This document shows, in pieces, positions 1 through 7,930 of a stretch of DNA of 29,542 nt (its first letter is position 1; every line of letters begins with the position of its first letter). The notes beneath the pieces were generated by a model. The model did not search any database. It saw nothing but the letters and a program-made list of their open reading frames with translations, and had not been told where the DNA came from. The stretch spans positions 1-29,542 of the forward strand of contig JAJRYP010000098.1 in the NCBI GenBank assembly GCA_024275695.1, read 5' to 3'. The DNA comes from Patescibacteria group bacterium (GTDB lineage Bacteria > Patescibacteriota > Gracilibacteria > UBA1369 > PNNO01). The position numbers and the translations under genes are program-made.

Positions 1-153
1 AACCGCAGAATGGCGGAGACGCTTCCCACCCCAAGCCCTGCTCCGCAGGGCAGGCGGGGCGGAAGGGAGAGGTCTGGGGGGAATTCCGCCCCGCCTTTTC
101 CCGCTTCTTTTTCGCCGCCGTTTTTGGGCGTGCCAACATCGTTGGCGCGCCAC
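1..153. repeat. Left arm of long GC-rich inverted repeat bounding the defence island
   Basis: Bases 1-131 are the exact reverse complement of 7525-7655. After a different short hairpin the match resumes as GCGCCAC, ending at base 153. The hairpin here has arms GCCAAC and GTTGGC around loop ATC. The repeat is strongly GC-rich in an AT-rich window and contains its own hairpin (arms GCCCTGC/GCAGGGC, loop TCC). It stops two bases before the stop codon of the herA-like gene. Because the window starts inside the repeat, the true left end is not visible. No transposase or recombinase gene is seen in the island. Confidence 0.95.
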
Positions 154-155
154 GA

Positions 156-1994
156 TTAGTCGTCCACTTTATCATTTTTCCAATTCTCAATCAATTTCAT
201 TGTTTCATTATCTGGTGCTTGTTCTTTTGGTTCTATTGTTCCTATATCAATAACAACTGGCACTTGTGCCAACAAACCAGCCAAAATACATGTTCCTGTT
301 GGTAATATAGGCAAATAGTCAAAAGAAACCTTATCAAGATACGAAATAGTTTTTTCAACTGCCAAAATATCGTTATTGTTAATCAGTCTGTGTAAAAAAT
401 AATTATGTAATTGAGAGATTATTGTTGATGAAATATCAGAAGGTCTTTGACTTGCTACAGTTAAAAACACACCGAACTTTCGTCCCTCTTTGATAATTTC
501 TTCAAATGTTTCTAAACGATAATCTTTCCAAGTCTCACTTTCTCTTTCTGACGAATAAGAGAGAATAGTATGCGCTTCGTCAATAATAAAATTCAAATAG
601 GTTTCTTTTTTATTCTTTTTCTTCTTGTCATCGTATAGTTGCTTACACATCAAGAGCGGTAAAATCTTTGTCATATCAGAGTTTACTTCTTTTAAAGAAA
701 CAATTGTTAAAAAATTCGTCAGTCCGTCATCTTTTACTTCAACAACTTTTCCCAAGTCATTTATCCTTTTATCAAGCCTTTTGATTAAAGGTGCCAAATG
801 TTCTTGGTTGGAAAATCCTCTTTCAATTTCATTGTAGTAGTAATAAATAATTTTCAGATGTATTTTCTGTAAATTAGATAAATCATTTTTTATTGCAAAA
901 TCATAATTCTCATCTTTGAGACATTTTTTAATTTCTTTTATAACGTCATCAGGCTGTTCATTTGCATAATAATTTTCAATCTTATAAGTATTATTTGTCG
1001 CATGATATTTTAGTTTTGATCTTAATTCTCCAATATTTATTTCATCTTGCAAAAATTGTTTGATTTCTTCCAAATAGTTAAAAATCACCCCTTTATCAAT
1101 TTTTCTATCTTGATTTGTAATAATATTTTTAATAACATTTTCAATCTTTATATTGTCAATATCATCTTTTTTTAATGTTCTTTTAATGAATGGGGCTTGA
1201 GTTTTTTCGGTTGCCGTCAAAAAAACGGTCCAAAAAGTATGATCTTTGATGTTTTTTTCGCTGATTGGAAATTTATCTTTTCCATTTTGTTCTCGTGTGG
1301 AAAGCTCAAATATATTTTTATATTTTTTTTCAATGATTACATTATCACCAACATATTCACCATTAAAATCAATTAAAAAGAAATGAGCGTTTTGTTTAAA
1401 CTTTTTTTGGTCTTTATATTGCTTAAACAGTTCTCTATAAATTTTCGCAAGTGTATACGATTTTCCGCTTCCAGTATTTCCAAAAATACCAATATGACTA
1501 GCAAATAAGCTGTTTATGCCAACTTTTATTTCTTGCCCTTTTTCTAAAGAAAGAGTTCCAATCGTTATTGGCTCATCACCTTTTTTAAGAAAATCATGGA
1601 CCTCATTAAATTCATCATTTTCAAGTAAAAAACACTCGTTATCTATCAAAGGTAATTCTTTAATTCCTCTTTCAAAACCCTTATCTCCAAAAAAACCAAG
1701 CAGGCTAACATTCAAAACGCGGCTTATTTTTTCTTTTTCATTTCCATACTCTTTTTTTGAAAAATATTTATCTTCATTGATGTACTCGCCTTCAACTTTT
1801 CCAACTATTTTTGTAAATCCTTTGATAATTTTGACATAACCGCCAACAGAAATATTTTTTAACAGTTCACCTTTATAAAGCAAATGAGAAGTATTCTTTG
1901 TTTTATCAACTTTTATGTCCACAGCACGACCTTTGACAGAAATCACTCTGCCAATTTTGAAAATAGAATCTTTTAGTGTGTGCTTATCGTTCAT
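156..1994 (-). CDS. herA: HerA-like DNA translocase ATPase of a SIR2-HerA defence pair
   Basis: A hexameric FtsK/HerA-superfamily ATPase. An N-terminal HAS-type barrel (around GRVISVKGRAVDIKVD) precedes the ATPase core. Walker A is GNTGSGKS, near residue 185 of the longest frame. Walker B is FIIDEAH, near residue 485, followed by the ASQRPSD segment typical of HerA. In known SIR2-HerA (Nezha) systems HerA assembles with the SIR2 NADase and the complex blocks phage; that role is inferred here from the adjacent SIR2 gene. The frame is open up to a TTG at 2033. I prefer the ATG at 1994 (612 aa), 7 nt after the SIR2 stop, which suggests translational coupling. No good Shine-Dalgarno lies at the preferred distance. 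It is the last gene of the island operon, and its TAA sits just outside the inverted repeat. Confidence 0.9.
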   Translation of the reverse strand: MNDKHTLKDSIFKIGRVISVKGRAVDIKVDKTKNTSHLLYKGELLKNISVGGYVKIIKGFTKIVGKVEGEYINEDKYFSKKEYGNEKEKISRVLNVSLLGFFGDKGFERGIKELPLIDNECFLLENDEFNEVHDFLKKGDEPITIGTLSLEKGQEIKVGINSLFASHIGIFGNTGSGKSYTLAKIYRELFKQYKDQKKFKQNAHFFLIDFNGEYVGDNVIIEKKYKNIFELSTREQNGKDKFPISEKNIKDHTFWTVFLTATEKTQAPFIKRTLKKDDIDNIKIENVIKNIITNQDRKIDKGVIFNYLEEIKQFLQDEINIGELRSKLKYHATNNTYKIENYYANEQPDDVIKEIKKCLKDENYDFAIKNDLSNLQKIHLKIIYYYYNEIERGFSNQEHLAPLIKRLDKRINDLGKVVEVKDDGLTNFLTIVSLKEVNSDMTKILPLLMCKQLYDDKKKKNKKETYLNFIIDEAHTILSYSSERESETWKDYRLETFEEIIKEGRKFGVFLTVASQRPSDISSTIISQLHNYFLHRLINNNDILAVEKTISYLDKVSFDYLPILPTGTCILAGLLAQVPVVIDIGTIEPKEQAPDNETMKLIENWKNDKVDD

Positions 1995-2001
1995 AATAAA
2001 A

Positions 2002-3174
2002 TTAAGATATTTTACTTTCTTCCCCCTCACCAATCTTTTTTAACAATTCACCAAAAATTCTGTTATTGATATTTTCAAAATCATAGTTAAATTCATCAAC
2101 TGTTTTTCCGTCTTTTTCTTTTTGATCTGGAGCGACGATTTCAATATTGTTGTTGTTTGATTTTTCCTTTAGTTGCCTTATGCCACTATTGACATTGTTA
2201 GAATGAGAAAAAATATAGATTTTCAATGTCGGATTAGAATTTGCTACCCTTGTAGTAACATCGCGAATGTGTTCATCAGCAAAAGAAAATCCTGCGACAA
2301 ATAGTACAGTATTTTCTTTTTCAAGTTCGTTTGAGTAAATTCGTAGAAGTTCGTAATAATTTCTATTTAAAACAGTTTCTCTAAATTTTTCCTTCGTTGG
2401 ATTTACTATGGCTAATTTCTCATATTCAGCAATAAATTGGTCTACAGAATCATCTGGGGTTTTGTCATTTGCTTCAGTAATCAAGTCGTCAATTGTTTTT
2501 TCATCATCAATCTCAATCAGCTTGTCGGCAGAAATTGTTTTAGCTTTTATTTTCTTAACAATCCCTAGTTCAGAAGAAAATGCAATAACTTCATTTTCTT
2601 TTTTATTCCATGTTAAGGAGCCATGTATCTTCATTAAATTAAACACTGGTAATTCTGAGGTATTATCGTAATGTAAACTTGTTTTGAAAAATGACTTCTT
2701 AAAATTTGTTAGATTAAACAACGGATTAAAACGACCACTAAAACCGTCGTTATATTCAACATTTGTATTTTCTAAAGCCTTCTCTAAAAATATATCAACA
2801 TTTGTAGTGAAAAGATTTACTTGCTTATTTAAAATAGTACTTTTTCGATTTAACAATATTGAATTTAGTGTTTTTAAAAATTTCTCATAATTGCTTAAAA
2901 CTACACTTGCTCCATTATTGCCATTCAAAATATCAAGATTTTTTGAAATCGCTCCGTCAAAAAATTTTTTATAAAGCGAAACACGAATAATTTTCTCTTG
3001 TTCATCTGTAATTTTATTCTTTTCTTTTTTCTCTGCAAGTTCAGTTAAAAATTGCTCAATTTTTCCGAGCGTTAAAAGATATGGCATAGACATACCAGAG
3101 CCAAGCAGGAAATTTATATTACAATCCTGCACAATATCTTTTAGTTCGATTATGTTGAATTTATCACTTTTCAT
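2002..3174 (-). CDS. SIR2-like NADase, partner of HerA
   Basis: A 390-aa SIR2-family protein. The nucleotide-binding motif FLLGSGMS is near residue 25, TTNVD near 125, KIHGS with the catalytic histidine near 182, and GFSFADEHI near 297; this order is normal for defence-type SIR2 domains. In SIR2-HerA systems the SIR2 subunit degrades NAD+ on infection. No extra N- or C-terminal fusion domain is recognised. Its ATG overlaps the Res stop codon (ATGA, 3171-3174), and herA follows within a few bases, so all three are probably translated from one mRNA. Family assignment is strong; the anti-phage role is inference from family and context. Confidence 0.9.
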   Translation of the reverse strand: MKSDKFNIIELKDIVQDCNINFLLGSGMSMPYLLTLGKIEQFLTELAEKKEKNKITDEQEKIIRVSLYKKFFDGAISKNLDILNGNNGASVVLSNYEKFLKTLNSILLNRKSTILNKQVNLFTTNVDIFLEKALENTNVEYNDGFSGRFNPLFNLTNFKKSFFKTSLHYDNTSELPVFNLMKIHGSLTWNKKENEVIAFSSELGIVKKIKAKTISADKLIEIDDEKTIDDLITEANDKTPDDSVDQFIAEYEKLAIVNPTKEKFRETVLNRNYYELLRIYSNELEKENTVLFVAGFSFADEHIRDVTTRVANSNPTLKIYIFSHSNNVNSGIRQLKEKSNNNNIEIVAPDQKEKDGKTVDEFNYDFENINNRIFGELLKKIGEGEESKIS

Positions 3175-5384
3175 ATCTCCAATAATTCCCAGTTAGAAAA
3201 ATCATCAGGGTTTAAATCTTTACCCTGTTTTTTGTAGCACATCCAACGACCTTTAAATTCGCGTGGGTCAGTATTTGCCACAATTCCACCAACAAGCCCT
3301 TTATGCTTTTTAATATATTCCTGTAATCCGTCGCTTTTTTCTCGTGCGTCCTTTATTGTATTTCCGCTTTTGGTATCAAACAGACCAATAGAACCATTTT
3401 TGAACTTCACAATAAAATCAACATAAAACGGTTTATTCTTGCCATTCTCAATATAAGGAACGGCAAAAAATGTAGCGTCTCGATCTCCGTTTTTAAACCA
3501 CCATTCAATTTGATTTGATTTTTCCAAAAATTCAATAAAAGCTTTCTCTGTTTTCCATTTGTTGTCGTAATAAAACGGTAGCATTGCCGATTTTTTAACT
3601 TTCATTTCCGTATAATCCCCGCCAAAATTCAACATTTCAGGCAATTCCCAATTTGATACTTTCTGCAATTTTTCCTCTCTCTTTTGCGTTTCCTCAATGT
3701 ATTTTTCCTTTGTGCTATCAATGACATTCACAAAATGCTGAATGTTTTTCGGACTTAATACAATATTAATAATCTCTGCAAAACGATCGGTATATTCCAT
3801 GCTTAGACGCATTCGGAAAAAGTAATAAATCGCTTCTTTCACTCGTCCTATTGATCTGTCTTCAGGATAGAAGGGCGAAAGGTTATTGCGAACAAAAAAA
3901 TCATAAAGTTTTTGCAAATCAACCTCATTTTTTGTATCAATTTTAAAATCACTCTTTATTTCTTCTTTTGTCAGCAAATCCACACTCTCTGCTTCATAAT
4001 CAGAAATAAAAGAAAGCTCTACCTTTTGTCCTTTTGTTTCTATTTTCTTTTCAAGATTATATTTTTTCGCTTCGTCCAAAAACAGGGTAATAAACATTGG
4101 AGCTAAACGGGTTTTTTCCCTTTGGCGTAAGCGATAAACCGATTCAAGTTTAATGTTTTTGTAGTTTTTAATTCTATGGCTTGTATAAATCGTTACATAA
4201 CTTCGCGCTATATCTTCTTTAATTTCAATGTTTGCCAAGTTTGTATAAACAAAACCATGATTCAGAATTTCTTTTGAGTAATGCCCTATGTCAGGCTCCG
4301 GCATTCGCATAATGCGCCCGACTGTCTGAACGGAAAATGTCAGACTTTTCCAATCTCTGAAAAGAACCAAAATTTGCGCTCGCGGACAATCCCACCCAAG
4401 AGCAATGGCCTGTTTAAAAATCAATACTTCTGTTTCTTGATCGTTTTTAGCAATATTTTCCAAATTTTCTTTTTCTTCTGAAAGATAAATTGCCAATTTT
4501 CCGTTTTCCGTGGTTATTCCGTGTTTATCCTTTAAATATCTCACTACCTCATCTTTAATCCTGTCTTCTTGTTGTGTTTTTCTGTCTGGTAATTGAATAA
4601 GTAAAAGCGGATTGATGTTTATTTTTTCCTCTTCATAAGCCTTGGCAATTTCCGCTCTCTTTTTTAATGCTTCCTCAAGTACCATTATGTCGGTTCCGTC
4701 AGCCAAAGCGGTTTTTAAGCTGTCGCCGGAAAGAATATTTTTAAAATTGGCATTCAAAATTACAGATTTTTTAATCATTCCTTCCATTTTTACATCTTCA
4801 AGCGGAACAGAAACTATCTCATCAGGGCTTTGAATAACTGGTGTTGCAGAAACTTCAATCGTTAATCTTGGCGCAATATCTCGGATTAAATCTTGAGAGA
4901 TTTCGCTTGTAGCGTGATGATGACTCTCATCTATTATTAAAACAATCTCTCGTCCTTCTTCTTTGGTATTTTCAATGATTTTGCCAAGATAAAATTCTTT
5001 TTCATTTTCTTTTACAATCGTATTTTTATCTTTTTTGTTAATGCTTTCCCAGTTTAAAAACAAAATCTCGTTTTCGCCAATTTGCTTGTCTGTTAAATCT
5101 TCAAAATCGGAGCATTCCAAAGCGCGCGAATCTTCATAGTATTTTTCTAACTTCTTTTTACTTTGATGATGTAATTTTCTTGGAGCGGTCCAAATAAAAG
5201 CAAGCGGAGTTTTAATTTCTTTATCATCAACAAGCCGTTTTAAAAATTCAGCTGTCATTATGGTTTTACCGGAGCCAGTCGGAGCTTTGAAAATAATTTT
5301 TTTCTCTCCGCTTTGCTCAAGCAGTTCTTTACTTCTTGTGAGAAGTTTTTTAATCGCCGTATTTTGATAATTTTTTAATTGCAT
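3171..5384 (-). CDS. res: Type III restriction enzyme Res subunit (helicase-nuclease)
   Basis: A 737-aa superfamily 2 helicase with a C-terminal nuclease. The ATPase motifs run in order: APTGSGKT (about 38-45), DESHHH (about 154), SATPV (about 180) and the arginine-finger motif QTVGRIMRMPEP (about 355). The C-terminal segment VDFIVKFKNGSIGLFDTKSG (about 655-675) has the PD-(D/E)xK pattern of type III Res nucleases. It is shorter than classical Res proteins such as EcoP15I Res (about 970 aa), but helicase and nuclease are both visible. Type III Res normally needs Mod to recognise DNA, and Mod directly upstream is interrupted, so activity is uncertain. It starts 11 nt after the Mod C-terminal fragment and overlaps SIR2 by ATGA. 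It is the only gene here with a confident TGA terminator. Confidence 0.9.
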   Translation of the reverse strand: MQLKNYQNTAIKKLLTRSKELLEQSGEKKIIFKAPTGSGKTIMTAEFLKRLVDDKEIKTPLAFIWTAPRKLHHQSKKKLEKYYEDSRALECSDFEDLTDKQIGENEILFLNWESINKKDKNTIVKENEKEFYLGKIIENTKEEGREIVLIIDESHHHATSEISQDLIRDIAPRLTIEVSATPVIQSPDEIVSVPLEDVKMEGMIKKSVILNANFKNILSGDSLKTALADGTDIMVLEEALKKRAEIAKAYEEEKININPLLLIQLPDRKTQQEDRIKDEVVRYLKDKHGITTENGKLAIYLSEEKENLENIAKNDQETEVLIFKQAIALGWDCPRAQILVLFRDWKSLTFSVQTVGRIMRMPEPDIGHYSKEILNHGFVYTNLANIEIKEDIARSYVTIYTSHRIKNYKNIKLESVYRLRQREKTRLAPMFITLFLDEAKKYNLEKKIETKGQKVELSFISDYEAESVDLLTKEEIKSDFKIDTKNEVDLQKLYDFFVRNNLSPFYPEDRSIGRVKEAIYYFFRMRLSMEYTDRFAEIINIVLSPKNIQHFVNVIDSTKEKYIEETQKREEKLQKVSNWELPEMLNFGGDYTEMKVKKSAMLPFYYDNKWKTEKAFIEFLEKSNQIEWWFKNGDRDATFFAVPYIENGKNKPFYVDFIVKFKNGSIGLFDTKSGNTIKDAREKSDGLQEYIKKHKGLVGGIVANTDPREFKGRWMCYKKQGKDLNPDDFSNWELLEI

Positions 5385-5395
5385 AATAATTTCCG

Positions 5396-5767
5396 TTATT
5401 TAAAAATTCTACGATACACTCGCAAAATCGTCTCTGGTATCGGTGATAATTTTACTTTATTTTTTACATCTTCAAATTCTTCGTCAAAAGTATCATCACC
5501 AAGAGAAAAAATATAAACACTAAATTTTCCATTTATTTTGGCAATCTCTTTTTTAAAATCATCAATAGCCAAGTGGTCATAAATAATTCCGGTATATTTC
5601 TTTTTGTTGCGGAAAATTTTATATTTTGTGGTTGATTTTACTTTTTCAAAAGTATCTTCTTTTATACAAAGCATCTCAGTAGCTTTTTTAGTAAGTTTGG
5701 TTTTGTTAGTGTCTGTTAGATCGGCAGAAACAAAAGCGGTTTTGAAATACTTTAAGTTTCCCTCCAA
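5396..5767 (-). CDS. mod: C-terminal fragment of the type III Mod methyltransferase
   Basis: A 123-aa frame that directly continues the upstream Mod gene: same frame, separated only by a TAA (5768-5770). Its first codon is TTG and it reads NLKYFKTAFV, then TEMLCIKEDTF, KYTGIIYD, FSLGDDTFDEEFED and PIPETILRVYRRIFK. These segments are characteristic of the C-terminal end of type III Mod proteins. No Shine-Dalgarno or ATG supports independent translation, so this looks like the tail of a broken gene rather than a separate protein. Re-initiation at the TTG, or readthrough of the TAA, could still make it. Confidence 0.85.
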   Translation of the reverse strand: MEGNLKYFKTAFVSADLTDTNKTKLTKKATEMLCIKEDTFEKVKSTTKYKIFRNKKKYTGIIYDHLAIDDFKKEIAKINGKFSVYIFSLGDDTFDEEFEDVKNKVKLSPIPETILRVYRRIFK

Positions 5768-7135
5768 TTATTTATTTTCAATTATTGTTTTTTTAAATCT
5801 TGAATATGTAACTCTGTTGCAAATACCAACATCATCTTTATTGATATTCGGCTTTTCTTCTAATAATTTAGCTCCCACTCCATTTAGTTCATTGTTTGTG
5901 CATAAAATAAACCTTCTGCTACCATTATCTTCTTTGTTTAATTCCAATGTTGCAATTCCCGTTGTTCCACTGCCAGCCATAAAATCAAGAATAAGAGAAT
6001 TTTTATTGGTTGATAAAAACAGAAAATCCTTAATCAATTGTAATGGTTTCGGATTATCAAAAACTTTTTCTTTAAAAATTCTTTTTAATTCGGCAGTACC
6101 ATTGCCACTACTATATTCTGGTTTATAAAAAAGTGTTTTTGGTTTTTTGGTCGGCAAATCACCTAATTGAGGACGCTGTTTTTTATAAATAGAATAACCA
6201 TCTTTATTTTTTACCACAATGATATTAAATGGTTCTTTTTTTATTTTATCTTTACTCCATCGCCATGACATTTCTTCATTGTTTGTAATTGGCAATAAAG
6301 TAATATCATCTTTTCGTATAGGCTTATTATCTTCCGTTACATAAACAGTAAGATCTTTTTTGTTAATAAATATTGGGAAAAATAAATTTGGTCTTTTGTA
6401 TCTTGGTGCGTTTGTACCTGTTGCTTTTAAATTTGCACCTTTTTTAAAATATCCAATATCATCAATTTCCCATGAGCTATTTATATCTTCTTCATCAATA
6501 TTAAAATTATTGATCTTTGCTTTAGTTTTATCTTTCGCATAAACAAGTGTGTATTCATGTGTTCCTGCAAACCCAAATTGATCGTTATTCCCTTTGAGAT
6601 TCATTATTGTGGGAAGGCATGCAATAAAATTATTTTCACCAAAAAAACTAGAGTAATCGCAAAGAGCTTTTAGATTAGCAATTTCATTATCATCTATAGA
6701 AATAAAAATAATTCCCGTTCTTTTTAATAAACTTTTAGCTAATTTTAGTCTTTTTGATATAAAAGAAAGCCACTTTGAATGTCTAAAACTATCTTCTTTA
6801 TCAACATAATGATCGTTATACACAAAATCTTTATTTCCTGTGTTATATGGTGGATCAATATAAATCACATCAATCTTGCCTTTGTGTGTGTAATTCAAAA
6901 CAGAAAGAGCATGGTAATTATCACCCTCAATCAATAAATTCATCGGCTTGTCGGGATCGGTGATAATTTCTTTTGATTTTACTTCTTCCAAGACCGGCAA
7001 TTCAGTTTTGCATTGCTCAACAACATTTTCCGGTTTATCTTCCCAAACAAGACCATATTTTTTGCGCTTGCGAAGTTGCTCAATCTCTTTGATTAAGTCG
7101 TTTTTATCCCAGTTTTTATAATCTCTTTTTGCCAT
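5768..7135 (-). CDS. mod: Type III Mod DNA adenine methyltransferase, main part, cut by in-frame TAA
   Basis: 455 aa of a beta-class N6-adenine methyltransferase. Catalytic motif DPPYNTG is near residue 95 and the SAM-binding motif DFMAGSGTTG near 386, the motif IV before motif I order of type III Mod. Upstream, LLIEGDNYHALSVL is the typical Mod segment before DPPY. Mod modifies the recognition site and supplies sequence specificity to Res. A TAA at 5768-5770 removes the last 123 residues, which continue in frame; joined, the protein would be 579 positions, normal for Mod. Both methyltransferase motifs are retained, but the part lost is a conserved C-terminal region. It starts 2 nt after the XRE gene, so the two are co-transcribed. 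Confidence 0.9.
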   Translation of the reverse strand: MAKRDYKNWDKNDLIKEIEQLRKRKKYGLVWEDKPENVVEQCKTELPVLEEVKSKEIITDPDKPMNLLIEGDNYHALSVLNYTHKGKIDVIYIDPPYNTGNKDFVYNDHYVDKEDSFRHSKWLSFISKRLKLAKSLLKRTGIIFISIDDNEIANLKALCDYSSFFGENNFIACLPTIMNLKGNNDQFGFAGTHEYTLVYAKDKTKAKINNFNIDEEDINSSWEIDDIGYFKKGANLKATGTNAPRYKRPNLFFPIFINKKDLTVYVTEDNKPIRKDDITLLPITNNEEMSWRWSKDKIKKEPFNIIVVKNKDGYSIYKKQRPQLGDLPTKKPKTLFYKPEYSSGNGTAELKRIFKEKVFDNPKPLQLIKDFLFLSTNKNSLILDFMAGSGTTGIATLELNKEDNGSRRFILCTNNELNGVGAKLLEEKPNINKDDVGICNRVTYSRFKKTIIENK

Positions 7136-7137
7136 AG

Positions 7138-7347
7138 TTATTTCATTAAATCATCAAGCGTAACACCTAAAGCGTCCGCAATCTTTTTAACGGTTTCAAT
7201 GCGGGGATCAGGCGTTGAACCTGCCTCAATCTTTGCAATAGTATGAAAGGCAAGATTCGCCCTCTTTGAAAGCACATCTTGAGAAATACCGAGCTTGTTT
7301 CGGTATTTCTTTATATTATCCCCAATTGTAGATTTTTGCTTTGACAT
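7138..7347 (-). CDS. XRE-family helix-turn-helix regulator, first gene of the island operon
   Basis: A 69-aa single-domain Cro/C1-type DNA-binding protein. The helix-turn-helix covers about residues 9-64: IKKYRNKLGISQDVLSKRAN, then HTIAKIEAG and IADALGVTLDDLM. Small XRE proteins of this kind are the controller (C) proteins of restriction-modification operons and time the expression of Mod before Res. It lies directly ahead of mod (2-nt gap) and behind a strong promoter with a palindrome suited as operator, so autoregulation of the whole operon including SIR2-HerA is likely. The ATG at 7345-7347 is the natural start. Confidence 0.9.
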   Translation of the reverse strand: MSKQKSTIGDNIKKYRNKLGISQDVLSKRANLAFHTIAKIEAGSTPDPRIETVKKIADALGVTLDDLMK

Positions 7348-7353
7348 TATCGT

Positions 7354-7366
7354 ATAGTTTTACTAT
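7354..7366. promoter_or_regulatory. Candidate operator for the XRE regulator
   Basis: A perfect 13-bp palindrome with arms ATAGT and ACTAT around TTT, located between the -10 box and the XRE start codon. A related half-site (ATAGTTAGTAT) overlaps the -10 region near 7400-7411. Position and symmetry fit autorepression by the XRE protein; binding is inferred. Confidence 0.45.
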
Positions 7367-7405
7367 TATAAAGATAAGCGATTTTAGATTTCATTATCTA
7401 TAGTT

Positions 7406-7434
7406 AGTATATTAATTATTTACGATTTAGTCAA
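7406..7434 (-). promoter_or_regulatory. Promoter of the defence operon
   Basis: On the minus strand, -35 TTGACT (7429-7434) and -10 TATACT (7406-7411) are separated by 17 nt, a near-consensus sigma-70 promoter. It gives an estimated leader of about 50 nt before the XRE gene. It is the only strong promoter seen for the whole minus-strand operon. Confidence 0.7.
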
Positions 7435-7500
7435 ACAAAATCTGGGAGTTATCCTGTTGTGTGCGCACGGGAGGGCGGGGCAAACACAACTCCTTTTCAA

Positions 7501-7655
7501 GTGGCGCATTTCGCTTTGCGAAATACGCCCAAAAACGGCGGCGAAAAAGAAGCGGGAAAAGGCGGGGCGGAATTCCCCCCAGACCTCTCCCTTCCGCCCC
7601 GCCTGCCCTGCGGAGCAGGGCTTGGGGTGGGAAGCGTCTCCGCCATTCTGCGGTT
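7501..7655. repeat. Right arm of long inverted repeat bounding the defence island
   Basis: Bases 7525-7655 are the reverse complement of 1-131 without a mismatch that I can find. Read in the orientation of the left copy, the identical sequence ends GGGCGT. A 17-nt hairpin follows (arms ATTTCGC/GCGAAAT, loop AAA), then the shared GCGCCAC. Several overlapping reading frames cross this segment on both strands; they are by-products of its GC-rich composition and I do not call them genes. Confidence 0.95.
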
Positions 7656-7830
7656 AGCAGAATATCAAAACAGAAAAATTTTCTTTTCCTTTTAAAAGAA
7701 AAAAAGGCGCGCGAAAAAATTAAAAAATGTAGAGAAAATTTTTCTGTTTTGCTCAGCCGTTTGGTCGGCTGGGCGGAGACGCTGGGGCGGGATTTAAAAA
7801 TCCGCTTGCGGATTTTCTTCAAAGAAAGTT
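7656..7830. other. Hairpin-rich noncoding segment beside the right repeat
   Basis: Nested inverted repeats surround and follow the repeat end. 7645-7651 pairs with 7657-7663. 7667-7684 pairs perfectly over 18 bp with 7733-7750. 7633-7644 pairs over 12 bp with 7772-7783, enclosing both. Smaller hairpins lie at 7755-7770 (AGCCG/CGGCT) and 7797-7816 (arms AAAATCCGC/GCGGATTTT). No convincing gene is seen. It may be the rest of the repeat element, whose left counterpart would lie before base 1, or a structured RNA. Confidence 0.6.
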
Positions 7831-7893
7831 CGAACATCGTCCAGAAAACACCGCCAATTTACGATTTTTGCGCAAAAGAATGGTCTCTTTAAA

Positions 7894-7924
7894 CAAAAAA
7901 TAACCCCACCTTTAAGTGGGGTTT
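7894..7924 (-). terminator. Terminator after the 103-aa gene
   Basis: An 8-bp stem AACCCCAC/GTGGGGTT (7902-7923) with a 6-nt loop. On the minus strand it is followed by ATTTTTTG, a U-tract. It lies 7 nt beyond the stop codon of the minus-strand gene at 7931-8242 and separates it from the island. Confidence 0.75.
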
Positions 7925-7930
7925 TAGTGT

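Noticed and set aside
7427..7892. Several overlapping reading frames of 66-143 codons on both strands across the right repeat arm
   Set aside because: They overlap each other in every frame, exist because the GC-rich repeat lacks stop codons, give Arg/Pro/Phe-rich low-quality proteins, and cross an inverted repeat with strong hairpins.
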